Assembly (NCBI GenBank): GCA_963846495.1
Contig: CAWJWP010000001.1
Location: 62,001 to 126,000, forward strand
Source: DASYQD01 sp963846495
GTDB lineage: Bacteria > Acidobacteriota > Thermoanaerobaculia > Multivoradales > JAIOJS01
Length of the DNA: 64,000 bases
Direction of reading: 5' to 3'
In this document: piece by piece, positions 37,237 through 45,425 of the stretch
How positions within the stretch are numbered: the stretch's first letter is position 1
Layout of the letters: each line of letters starts with the position of its first letter
Position numbers and translations under genes: made by a program
The notes under the pieces: generated by a model
What the model was told of the DNA's origin: nothing
Databases searched by the model: none
Seen by the model: only the letters and a program-made list of their open reading frames with translations

Positions 37237-38700
37237 ATGTTCGAGTCCTTCCAGCCTTCTCCGCCGTCCGAGCCGAGCGCGTTCCGGACGGTGCTCAAGC
37301 TGATCACCCTCGGCGTCCTCGTCCTGCTGATGCTCATTCCGGTCTCGCAGATCCTCGGCCTCGTGCGCGAGCGGCAGTCGCGGCAGCTCGAGGTGCGCAA
37401 CGAGCTGGCGCAGCGGTGGGGCGGCGAGCAGACCCTCGGCGCCCTCGTGCTCGCGGTGCCGTACTTCGCCGCCGCCAACGCCGCGAGCGGCGCGGCGGTG
37501 AAGAGCTACGCGCCGGGCGGCGGCGCGCTCGCGGCGACGCCGTTGGGGTGGGCGTACTTCCTCCCCGCGTCGGTACAGTGGCGAGGCAAGCTCGAGACGC
37601 AGGGCCTCAGCCGCGGCATCTTCGAAGTGAGGGTGTACGACACGCGGCTCGTCGCCAGCGGCTCGTTCGCGCGCCCCGATCCGGCGGCGCTCGGCATCAA
37701 GCCCGAGCAGGTCGACTTCGGCCGCGCGCAGGTGCTCTTGCTGGTGAGCGATCCGCGCGGATTGCAGGAGCGCGTCGTGTTGCGCTGGGGCAACCGCGAG
37801 CGTCCCTTCGCGCCCGGCTTGAGCCCCCTCGAGTCGGCGGGCAGCGACACGATGGCCACGAGTCTCGAGCTCGCGCAGCGCACGCGCGGCGGTTGCTGTC
37901 CGCTGAACACGCTGCAGGCGACTCTTCAACCCGGCGACCTCGGCGCCGAGCGCGTACCGTTCTCGCTGGCGCTGTCGCTGCGCGGCAGCGAGGCGCTGCA
38001 CCTGCTGCCGCTGGGCGACGAGACGATGGCCGAGATCGCCTCGCCCTGGCCGCACCCGAGCTTCGTCGGCGCGACGCTGCCGCGCGACCGCAACGTCACC
38101 GGCCAGGGGTTCACCGCCAGCTGGTCGGTGCCCTACTTCGGCCGCGGTCTGCCGCAGCGGTGGCGCGGCGACCAGATCGGGCCCGAACGGCTCGCCGCGC
38201 AGCTCGACGAGGCACGGTTCGGCGTCTCGCTGGTGCGGCCGGCCGATCCCTACCAGCAGACGGAACGGGCGGTGAAGTACGCGGTGCTCTTCATCCTGCT
38301 CACCTTCACCACCGTGTTCGTGCTCGAGCTGCTGTCGCCGGTGCGCCTCCATCCGATGCAGTACCTGCTCGTCGGCGCGGCGCTGTGCGTCTTCTACCTG
38401 CTGCTGCTCGCGCTCGCCGAGCACGTCGGGCTGGGCCGCGCCTACGCCATCGCCACCGCGGCGACCGTGGCGCTGGTGACGCTCTACACGCGTGCCGTGC
38501 TGGCCGGTTGGTCGCGCGCGCTCGCTGTCGGCAGCATCCTCGCCGGCCTCTACGGCTGGCTCTACACCGTGCTGCGGCAGGAGGACTACGCGCTGCTCAT
38601 CGGCGCGCTCGGCCTCTTCGCCACGCTGGCGCTCTTGATGTTCCTCACCCGGCGGCTCGACTGGGGCACGCTGCGCTTCCGGCAGCCGGCGGTGGGTTAG
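37237..38700 (+). CDS. creD: Inner membrane protein CreD
   Basis: 487 residues. N-terminal TM (LKLITLGVLVLLMLIPVSQI) followed by the CreD hallmark LGLVRERQSRQLEVRNELAQ and RWGGEQTLGALVLAVPY. A large periplasmic domain runs to GFTASWSVPYFGRGLPQRW. Five or six TM helices with VKYAVLFILLTFTTVFVLEL, LHPMQYLLVGAALCVFYLLL follow; QYLLVGAALCVFYLLLLALAE is the family signature. CreD responds to the CreBC system and is linked to envelope stress and beta-lactam tolerance in enterobacteria and pseudomonads; no CreBC is in this window. A G/A-rich AAAGGAG lies before the start. Confidence 0.95.
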   Translation: MFESFQPSPPSEPSAFRTVLKLITLGVLVLLMLIPVSQILGLVRERQSRQLEVRNELAQRWGGEQTLGALVLAVPYFAAANAASGAAVKSYAPGGGALAATPLGWAYFLPASVQWRGKLETQGLSRGIFEVRVYDTRLVASGSFARPDPAALGIKPEQVDFGRAQVLLLVSDPRGLQERVVLRWGNRERPFAPGLSPLESAGSDTMATSLELAQRTRGGCCPLNTLQATLQPGDLGAERVPFSLALSLRGSEALHLLPLGDETMAEIASPWPHPSFVGATLPRDRNVTGQGFTASWSVPYFGRGLPQRWRGDQIGPERLAAQLDEARFGVSLVRPADPYQQTERAVKYAVLFILLTFTTVFVLELLSPVRLHPMQYLLVGAALCVFYLLLLALAEHVGLGRAYAIATAATVALVTLYTRAVLAGWSRALAVGSILAGLYGWLYTVLRQEDYALLIGALGLFATLALLMFLTRRLDWGTLRFRQPAVG

Positions 38701-38814
38701 GGGAGGGTTGGGAGGGGGCGCCCCTGCCCCTGGAGGGGCAGGGGGACGGGGGGATAGGGGTGAAAAAAGAGGGTTGGGAGGGGGGCGGCAGCCGGCTTTG
38801 CCGGCGGGGGTGGG
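38701..38814. repeat. G-rich dispersed repeat with two hairpins, copy 1
   Basis: It begins at the creD stop. Hairpin 1 is TGCCCC-TGGA-GGGGCA (38725-38740). Hairpin 2 is GCCGGC-TTT-GCCGGC (38791-38805). Between and around them are G-runs that could also form quadruplexes. The same order of elements occurs at 52765-52879 inside a coding sequence. It lies between two convergent genes here. Confidence 0.75.
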
Positions 38815-38861
38815 ATCCGCCCGGGAGCGTGGCTCACCGGGCGGAGGTTCCTCGAGCCGGG

Positions 38862-39338
38862 CTAGTGTTTGCCGGCCATCTCGGCGAAGAACTCGTTCTG
38901 GCGCGACTCCATCTCGTCTCGCGTCAGGTCTTCCTTGTGGGTCGCCACCGACCAGGTGAGGCCGAAGGGATCGTTGAAGACGCCCCAGCGGTCGCCCCAG
39001 AACTGGTCGCTCGGCGGCACCTTCGCCTCGGCGCCGGCGTCGACCGCGCGCTTGAAGAGCGCGTCGCAGTCGTCGACGTAGAGCCAGAGCTCGACCGGCG
39101 AGCCGCCCAGCGAGCGCGGCGCCTTGCTGCCCATCATCTCGTCGTGGAGCATGAGCTGCGAGTTGCCGATGCTGATCGCCGCGTGCATGACCTTGCCGTC
39201 GGGGCCCTCTGAGATCCCGTGCTCTTCGGCGCCGAGTGCCTTCTTGTACCAGTCGATCGCCTTGCGCGTATCGACGTGGGTGAGAACCGGAGTGACGGTG
39301 GAGTAGCCCTTGGGGACTGCGCTCGTTGCCTTTGCCAT
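38862..39338 (-). CDS. VOC-family (glyoxalase/PhnB-like) protein
   Basis: 158 residues. VTPVLTHVDTRKAIDWYKKA, LGAEEHGISEGPDGKVMHAA and ISIGNSQLMLHDEM show the first beta-alpha-beta-beta-beta module. VELWLYVDDCDALFKRAVDA and QFWGDRWGVFNDPFGLTWSV form the second. The latter phrase is typical of PhnB-type VOC proteins, which lack a fixed substrate assignment. The RBS GGAAAGGAG precedes the ATG. It is convergent with creD. Confidence 0.88.
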   Translation of the reverse strand: MAKATSAVPKGYSTVTPVLTHVDTRKAIDWYKKALGAEEHGISEGPDGKVMHAAISIGNSQLMLHDEMMGSKAPRSLGGSPVELWLYVDDCDALFKRAVDAGAEAKVPPSDQFWGDRWGVFNDPFGLTWSVATHKEDLTRDEMESRQNEFFAEMAGKH

Positions 39339-39511
39339 GTTTGCTCTCCTTTCCTGTCCGTTGCGCCGGCGCGCAGAGTGAACGGAGACAGCACTGCACG
39401 ATTGCCGCCATCTCGGCTGGCTGCCGGGGAGCTGTCGACGCCTCTTACGCCGCGTTAGAGTGCAGTGACCGCCGCCTCGTCGCTCACTCCCGCCAAACTG
39501 GAGAACCCGGC

Positions 39512-40270
39512 ATGAACTACCGCCTCCTCCGTCGCTCGCTTCGTCCCTGTCTGGTCTCGGCGCTCGTGCTGCTCGCCTCGCCGCTGCCGCTCGCGGCGGC
39601 GTCGAAGCCCGGCGCCGAGTCGCCGCAGGCGCTCGTCGCTCGCCTCCGCACGGCCGCCGAGAAGAACGATTTCCCCGGTCTCGTCGACTGCATCGCGCCC
39701 ACCGAGCGCCGCGAGATGGCGGCAGGTCTCGTGATGGGCACGACGATGATGGTCGCCTTCATGGACATGGGCAGCGGCATGGCGATGGACATGGGCGAGG
39801 CGATGGCGGAGGGGATGAGCGAGTCGGCCGGCGGCGAGGGTCTCACCGCCGAGCAGAAGGCGGAGATGGAGAAGGGGAAGGCGGAGGCGAAGAAGAAGTC
39901 GGCCGAATTCGCGGCGCGCCACGATGCCATCCTCACCCGCTACGGCATCAAGCAGCGCATGGAGGCAATGCAGGCCGAGGGCGAAGGCGGCGGCGGCTCG
40001 CCCGAGGAGGCGATCGGCAAGCTCCTCCAGGGCGTCGACGAGCGCGCGCTGATCGTCGACCTGATGGGCTTCATGGAGAGCCTCGGCGAGGCCAAGCCCG
40101 ACGGCGCCGAGGAGAAGAAGCCGTTCGACCTGCCGGCCCAGGTGACCGACTACAAGATCCAGGGCGACCACGCCACCGCCAAGGCCGGCGACGAGACGAT
40201 CGAGTTCGTCAAGGTCGACGGCCGCTGGTACCTGGCGCCGAGCAAAAACAAAGCGCCCGCCGCTCCGTAG
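39512..40270 (+). CDS. Exported Met-rich protein of unknown function
   Basis: 252 residues. A signal peptide ends SPLPLAAAS. A helical N-terminal part (ALVARLRTAAEKNDFPGLVD) is followed by a striking Met-rich stretch (MGTTMMVAFMDMGSGMAMDM, then GEAMAEGMSESAG). A Lys/Glu coiled-coil-like segment and a compact C-terminal domain (YKIQGDHATAKAGDETIEFV, DGRWYLAP) resembling DUF4878/SnoaL-type lumicin folds complete it. Met clusters can bind copper, but this could also be a hydrophobic helix. No confident family. It stands 111 bp before the BNR gene, on the same strand. Confidence 0.65.
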   Translation: MNYRLLRRSLRPCLVSALVLLASPLPLAAASKPGAESPQALVARLRTAAEKNDFPGLVDCIAPTERREMAAGLVMGTTMMVAFMDMGSGMAMDMGEAMAEGMSESAGGEGLTAEQKAEMEKGKAEAKKKSAEFAARHDAILTRYGIKQRMEAMQAEGEGGGGSPEEAIGKLLQGVDERALIVDLMGFMESLGEAKPDGAEEKKPFDLPAQVTDYKIQGDHATAKAGDETIEFVKVDGRWYLAPSKNKAPAAP

Positions 40271-40381
40271 AACGCTGCTGGAGCCCCTAAGATCGCGCCG
40301 GCGGCCGCGCTGACGGCCAGGCCGGGGCTCGCCTCGCTCGTCCGCGGACCGCGGCCGACTCAAACGTGGGAAGGAGACCCG

Positions 40382-43300
40382 ATGCGCCGAGCCCTGTTCT
40401 CGTTCGCTGCCCTCCTGTTCGCCGCCTTGCCGTCGCTCTCATCACCGGCCCAGGCGCAGACCGCCGACGAGATCGTCGCCCGCTACGTGCAAGCCGCCGG
40501 CGGCATGGAGCGCATCCAGGCGGTCCAGACGCTGCGCCGCACCGGCACCTTCTACGGCGGCGGCGGCTTCGAGGCGCAGTTGGTGGAGGAGAACAAGCGC
40601 CCCAACCTGGTGCGCCAGGACTTCACCTTCGGCGGCATGACCGGCAGCAACGCCTACGACGGCAAGGTGGGCTGGAAGACCGAGCCCTGGGGCGGCAAGA
40701 AGGACGCCGAGGCGCTGAGCGAGGAGGAGCTCAAGTCGATCGTCGAGGACGCCGACCTCGATGGCCCGCTGGTCAACTACCGCCAGAAGGGGCATCAGGT
40801 CGAGTACCTCGGCACCGAGCCCGTCGAGGGCGACGACGCCTACAAGCTCAAGGTGACGTTGAAGAGCGGTGACGTCGTCATCTACTACGTCGACACCGAG
40901 TACGCGGTGCCGATCATGATCGAGAAGAAGCGCACCATTCGCGGCGCCGAGCGCGAGTACGAGATCACCCTTGGCGACTACAAGCAGGTCGACGGCTGGT
41001 ACCTGCCGTTCGCGATCGAGCAGGGCGCAAAGGGCAGCCCGTTCAAGCAGCGCGTCGTCTACCAGTCGATCGTCGCCAACGTGCCGGTGGACGACGGCCG
41101 CTTCGCCAAGCCGACCGCCGCCGGCCAGCCGGCAGCCGAGGCGCCGCGGCAGCCGGCAGACGCCTCGCAGGCGATGCCCGCGGGCAGCGCGCAGCCGCCG
41201 TCGGCGACGGCAGTCGCCGCCGCGCCCACCAGCGCCGCCGAGGGGCAGACGCCGCCCGCCGGCGCCAGCCCGTCGCCGGGTGCCAGCGGCACCACCGGCA
41301 CGCCGGCCGCCGCCGTGCCGCGGCCCGCCGCTCCGCCGCGCTTCGACAGCGACACCATCTCCGGCCTCGGCGCGCGCAACATCGGCTCGGCGACGATGAG
41401 CGGCCGCATCGCCGCGCTCGCCGCCGTGCGCGAGGGGCAGCGCCTCACCGTCTACGTCGGCGCCGCCAGCGGCGGCGTGTGGAAGTCGGTCAACGGCGGC
41501 ACCAGCTACAAGCCGGTCTTCGACAAGCAGCCGGCGCAGTCGATCGGCGCCATCGCCATCGACCCGACGAACCCGAAGGTGGTGTGGGTGGGCACCGGCG
41601 AGCCGTGGACGCGCAACAGCGTCTCGATCGGCAACGGCGTCTACAAGACGACCGACGGCGGTGACAACTGGACGTTCGTGGGCCTGCCGGAGAGCGAGCG
41701 CATCTCCAAGATCGTCGTCGACCCGAGCGCGCCCGACACCGTCTACGTCTGCGCCCCCGGCAAGCTGTGGAGCGACAGTGACGAGCGCGGCGTCTACAAG
41801 ACGACCGACGGCGGCAAGACGTGGACGAAGGTGCTCGCCGGCGGCAACAAGTCCACCGGCTGCTCGATGATGGCGATGGACACCAAGGACCCCAAGGTGC
41901 TCTACGCCGGCATGTGGGACTTCCGCCGCAGGGGGTGGACCTTCCGCTCCGGCGGCGAGGGCCCCGACAAGCCGAGCGGCAGCGGCTTCTTCAAGTCCAC
42001 CGACGGCGGCGCCACCTGGGCCTCGCTCGACGAGAAGTCGGCGCCGGGGCTGCCGGCGAAGCCGTGGGGCCGCATCGCCGTCAGCGTGGCGCCCAGCAAC
42101 CCCAGCGTCGTCTATGCGTTCGTCGAGGCGGAGGTCCCTGACAACGCGCTCTACCGCTCGGCCGACGGGGGCAAGACCTGGGAGAAGAAGGACCGCAGCT
42201 TCGACATGGTGTGGCGGCCGTTCTACTTCGCCCACCTGATCGTCGATCCCAAGGACGAGAACAAGCTCTACAAGCCCGACTTGGGCCTCATCGCCAGCAC
42301 CGACGGCGGCAGCAGCTTCACGCCCATCGGCGGCGGCGCCCACGGCGACTTCCACGACCTGTGGATCGACCCGCAGAACACCGACCACATGATCGTCGGC
42401 GACGACGGCGGCGTCTTCTACACCTTCGACGGCGGCAACAAGTGGTGGAAGGGCGACAACCTGCCGGTCTCGCAGTTCTACCACGTGAGCGTCGACATGG
42501 ATCAGCCGTACAACGTCTACGGCGGCCTGCAGGACAACGGCTCCTGGACCGGCCCCTCCGACGGCCCGGGCGGCATCACCAACGACCAGTGGCAGAGCAT
42601 CTTCTTCGGCGACGGCTTCTGGATGTTCGTCGATCCCAGCGACCCCGACTACATCTACGCCGAGGCGCAGGGTGGCGAGATCGGCCGCATCAACCGCAAG
42701 ACCAACGAGATCCGGCTCATCAAGCCGTTGCCGCAGTACCAGGAGAAGAAGCTGCGCTGCAACTGGAACTCGCCCATCCACGTCGGCAAGAGCGGCGCCG
42801 TCTACCTCGGCTGCCAGTTCCTCTTCCGCACCAAAGACCAGGGGCAGAGCTGGGACCGCATGTCCCCCGACCTCACCACCAACGACAAGAGCAAGCAGCA
42901 GCAGGAGCTGTCGGGCGGCATCACCGTCGACAACTCGGCGGCCGAGATGCACACCACGATCTACGCCGTCGCCGAGTCGCCGCTCGACGCCAACGTCGTC
43001 TGGGCCGGCACCGACGACGGCAACCTGCAGGTGACGCGCGACGGCGGCAAGACTTGGACGAACGTCGTCGGCAACATCAGCGGGCTGCCGAAGAGCGCTT
43101 GGGTTTCTTCGCTCGACGCCGGCCACTTCGGCGCCGGCACCGTCTACGCCACCTTCGACCTCCACACCTTCGGCGACATGAAGCCGTACGCCTACAAGAC
43201 GACCGATTACGGCAAGACCTGGACGCGCCTCGTCGCCGCCGACGCGCCGGTCAAGGGCTACGCCCACACCGTCCGCGAGGACGTCGTCGACGAGAGCCTG

Positions 43301-44485
43301 CTCTTCCTCGGCACCGAGCTCGGCCTCTGGGTGTCGCTCGACGGCGGCCAGCAGTGGGCGCAGTACCTGGGCGGCAACTTCCCGCACGTGGCGGTGCGCG
43401 ACCTCGCCGTCCACCCGCGCGACAACGACCTGGTGATCGCCACCCACGGCCGCGGCATCTGGATCGTCGACGACATCTCGCCGCTGCGCGCGCTGACCGC
43501 GGAGGTGATGGGGCAGGAGGCGGCGTTCGTCGGCATCAGTCCGGCGGTGCAGAGGCTGCCCGCGTTCAGCTTCAACGTCCAGGGCGACGCCAAGTTCACC
43601 GGCCCCGGCGAGTCCGACGACGCGGTGATCACCTACTACCAGCGCCGCCGCCACATCTTCGGCGACCTCGGCATCGACGTGCGCGACAGCAGCGGCAAGG
43701 TGGTCGCGGTCATCCCCAGCAGCAAGCGGCGCGGCCTCAACCGCGTCAGCTGGTCGATGCGGATGGAAGCGCCCAAGGCGCCGCCGGCGGCGACCGCCGG
43801 CGTCACCGTCGGCCCGCGGCTCCTGCCCGGCAACTACACGGTGACGATGACCAAGGACAAGAGCACCTACACCTCGCCCATCGAGGTGGTGTCCGATCCG
43901 CGCAGCAAGCACAGCGCCGCCGACCGCCAGGCGGAGTTCGCGCTGTCGCTCGACGTCTACCAGCAGTTCGCCGACATGACCTACGTCGTCGAGAAGATCA
44001 ACGGCGTGCGCCTGGCGCTCGACGACCGCGCCGGCAAGCTGCCGGCCGGCGACGCGCTGGCGAAGCGTCTGCGCGCCGCGTCGGCGGCCACCGACGAGCT
44101 GCGCAAGAAGATCGTCGCCACCAAGGAAGGCGGCATGATCACCGGCGAGGAGCGGCTGCGCGAGTACCTCACCGACCTCTATTTCGGCGTCGTCTTCCAC
44201 GAGGGCAAGCCGACGCAGGCGCAGACCGAGCGCGCGGGAACGCTGAAGCGCGAGCTCCAGGACGTCGGCAACGACTTCGACGCCTGGGCGAAGAAGGAGC
44301 TGCCGGCGATCAACGCCGAGCTGGCGAAGAAGAAGCTGCCGCCGGTCGAGGCGCTGACCCGCGAGGCGTGGGAGGCGGCGCAGGAGGAGGGCGTCGGCGG
44401 GCGCGCAAGCGGCGGCGCGGCGTTCGAGCGCGAAGGCCCGGAAAACGAGGCTCAGGACTGGCGCGAAGCGCTCGAGGGTTGGTAG
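40382..44485 (+). CDS. Secreted sortilin/BNR beta-propeller protein with N-terminal lipoprotein-sorting-like domain
   Basis: 1367 residues, unbroken. The signal peptide ends SSPAQAQ. Residues about 27-235 resemble an outer-membrane lipoprotein-sorting fold (DEIVARYVQAAGGMERIQAV, then YVDTEYAVPIMIEKKRTIRG, GWYLPFAIEQG). A Pro/Ala linker follows to about 320. The rest is a propeller of BNR/sortilin repeats with many TTDGGxxW units (VYKTTDGGDNWTFVGL, VYKTTDGGKTWTKVLAGG, LYRSADGGKTWEKKDRS). A C-terminal helical region ends the protein. Such VPS10-like proteins are abundant in Acidobacteriota; ligands are unknown. It is paralogous to the gene at 45426. Confidence 0.88.
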   Translation: MRRALFSFAALLFAALPSLSSPAQAQTADEIVARYVQAAGGMERIQAVQTLRRTGTFYGGGGFEAQLVEENKRPNLVRQDFTFGGMTGSNAYDGKVGWKTEPWGGKKDAEALSEEELKSIVEDADLDGPLVNYRQKGHQVEYLGTEPVEGDDAYKLKVTLKSGDVVIYYVDTEYAVPIMIEKKRTIRGAEREYEITLGDYKQVDGWYLPFAIEQGAKGSPFKQRVVYQSIVANVPVDDGRFAKPTAAGQPAAEAPRQPADASQAMPAGSAQPPSATAVAAAPTSAAEGQTPPAGASPSPGASGTTGTPAAAVPRPAAPPRFDSDTISGLGARNIGSATMSGRIAALAAVREGQRLTVYVGAASGGVWKSVNGGTSYKPVFDKQPAQSIGAIAIDPTNPKVVWVGTGEPWTRNSVSIGNGVYKTTDGGDNWTFVGLPESERISKIVVDPSAPDTVYVCAPGKLWSDSDERGVYKTTDGGKTWTKVLAGGNKSTGCSMMAMDTKDPKVLYAGMWDFRRRGWTFRSGGEGPDKPSGSGFFKSTDGGATWASLDEKSAPGLPAKPWGRIAVSVAPSNPSVVYAFVEAEVPDNALYRSADGGKTWEKKDRSFDMVWRPFYFAHLIVDPKDENKLYKPDLGLIASTDGGSSFTPIGGGAHGDFHDLWIDPQNTDHMIVGDDGGVFYTFDGGNKWWKGDNLPVSQFYHVSVDMDQPYNVYGGLQDNGSWTGPSDGPGGITNDQWQSIFFGDGFWMFVDPSDPDYIYAEAQGGEIGRINRKTNEIRLIKPLPQYQEKKLRCNWNSPIHVGKSGAVYLGCQFLFRTKDQGQSWDRMSPDLTTNDKSKQQQELSGGITVDNSAAEMHTTIYAVAESPLDANVVWAGTDDGNLQVTRDGGKTWTNVVGNISGLPKSAWVSSLDAGHFGAGTVYATFDLHTFGDMKPYAYKTTDYGKTWTRLVAADAPVKGYAHTVREDVVDESLLFLGTELGLWVSLDGGQQWAQYLGGNFPHVAVRDLAVHPRDNDLVIATHGRGIWIVDDISPLRALTAEVMGQEAAFVGISPAVQRLPAFSFNVQGDAKFTGPGESDDAVITYYQRRRHIFGDLGIDVRDSSGKVVAVIPSSKRRGLNRVSWSMRMEAPKAPPAATAGVTVGPRLLPGNYTVTMTKDKSTYTSPIEVVSDPRSKHSAADRQAEFALSLDVYQQFADMTYVVEKINGVRLALDDRAGKLPAGDALAKRLRAASAATDELRKKIVATKEGGMITGEERLREYLTDLYFGVVFHEGKPTQAQTERAGTLKRELQDVGNDFDAWAKKELPAINAELAKKKLPPVEALTREAWEAAQEEGVGGRASGGAAFEREGPENEAQDWREALEGW

Positions 44486-44495
44486 CGCACAGTAG

Positions 44496-44581
44496 CCGGA
44501 CGGCGGGCGAGGAGCCCGCCCTACCGCGCGCCTGTCGCAGCGCTGCTCAGACGTAGAGCGGGCTCCGCGCCCGCCGTCCGG
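44496..44581. repeat. 29-bp inverted repeat between convergent genes
   Basis: Left arm 44496-44524 (begins CCGGACGGCGGGCG) and right arm 44553-44581 (ends CGCCCGCCGTCCGG) are complementary over 29 positions with two mismatches, separated by 28 bp. Each arm also contains a smaller GC hairpin. It lies exactly between the stops of the BNR gene and the GNAT gene and could act as a bidirectional terminator or be a miniature dispersed element. Confidence 0.8.
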
Positions 44582-44595
44582 TCCGCATCACTGCT

Positions 44596-45168
44596 CTACG
44601 CGCTCCGCGCCGCCTCGTGCTCGGCGCGCGTGCGCGAGTAGACGAGCACGTCGGAGACGACGCCGTTCTTGACCGCGGCGTCGCGCAGGCGGCCTTCGAG
44701 CTGGAAGCCCGCCTTGAGCAGCACGCGCCCCGAGTTGGCGTTGGGCTCGACGTGCCGCGCCTGCACGACGGCGACCTCGGGGAAGGTGGCGAACGCGTAG
44801 CCCACCATCGCCTCGATCGCCTCGACGGCGAGGCCGCGGCCCCAGAACGGCTCGCCGAGCCAGTAGCCGAGCTCGACGCTGCAGCGGAACATGTCGGGGT
44901 TGGGGATCAGCCCGATGCCGCCGATGGCCTCGCCGTCGAGGGTGATGGCGAAATCGAGCGGCGGCCCTTCGACGGTGGCGTTGTAAGCAACCCACTTCTC
45001 GGCGTCGGCTCGCGTGTACGGCCGCGGGAAGATGTCGCGCAGGTAGCGAGCGACGCGCGGGTTGTCGGCGTAGCGCACGATGGCGTCCTCGTCGCCGGCG
45101 GCCCAGGGGCGGATGACCAGGCGAGCGGTGGCGAGGCGTGGCTTCTTCGAGCGCGGTGTACGTTTCAT
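44596..45168 (-). CDS. GNAT N-acetyltransferase, RimJ/RimL type
   Basis: 190 residues. TARLVIRPWAAGDEDAIVRY opens the domain; DFAITLDGEAIGGIGLIPNP and VELGYWLGEPFWGRGLAVEA carry the acetyl-CoA pyrophosphate loop (GRGLAVEAI). ANSGRVLLKAGFQLEGRLR is the usual NxxSxrvxeKxGF segment. RimJ/L-type enzymes acetylate N-termini of ribosomal proteins or small amines; the substrate here is unknown. It is convergent with the BNR gene. Confidence 0.92.
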   Translation of the reverse strand: MKRTPRSKKPRLATARLVIRPWAAGDEDAIVRYADNPRVARYLRDIFPRPYTRADAEKWVAYNATVEGPPLDFAITLDGEAIGGIGLIPNPDMFRCSVELGYWLGEPFWGRGLAVEAIEAMVGYAFATFPEVAVVQARHVEPNANSGRVLLKAGFQLEGRLRDAAVKNGVVSDVLVYSRTRAEHEAARSA

Positions 45169-45248
45169 GGAATGGAGACGAGAGTCGCGAGTCTACGAGA
45201 CGATGATGCTCGCGATGGGAGTTCGTGGGCGGGGGACGAACGCTCCAT

Positions 45249-45283
45249 GTCACTGCGAGGAGCTAGCGAGGAAGCAGTCTCGA
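45249..45283. repeat. Dispersed palindromic repeat, partial copy B
   Basis: GTCACTGCGAGGAGCTAGCG followed by AGGAAGCAGTCTCGA matches one half of the repeat at 21665-21740 and 48581-48651 with a few changes. The other half is missing or decayed. It lies between the GNAT gene and the second BNR gene. Confidence 0.55.
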
Positions 45284-45425
45284 TGTTCGGTATTCACGGG
45301 CGCTTTTGCGCCTCGCCACGGCGGCGATTCTTCGTGCGGGGTTTCTTTCCTCGCACCCCTCTAACCGACGATTTCGAGGAGCCGCGGCCGTCGATGGAGT
45401 CGTCCGCGCTTCGCCAGGAGTCGCC

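Noticed and set aside
36965..37237. Promoter for creD inside the intron
   Set aside because: No boxes with acceptable spacing; only the RBS before the creD start is clear.
37131..39212. Very long plus-strand open frame (about 690 residues) across creD
   Set aside because: Out of frame with the clear CreD signature; the Arg/Ala composition is typical of shadow frames in high-GC DNA.
40442..44200. Minus-strand open frame of more than 1200 residues
   Set aside because: Antisense to the intact BNR protein; composition is Val/Ala/Asp/His-rich with no motif. Lack of stops is expected at this GC.
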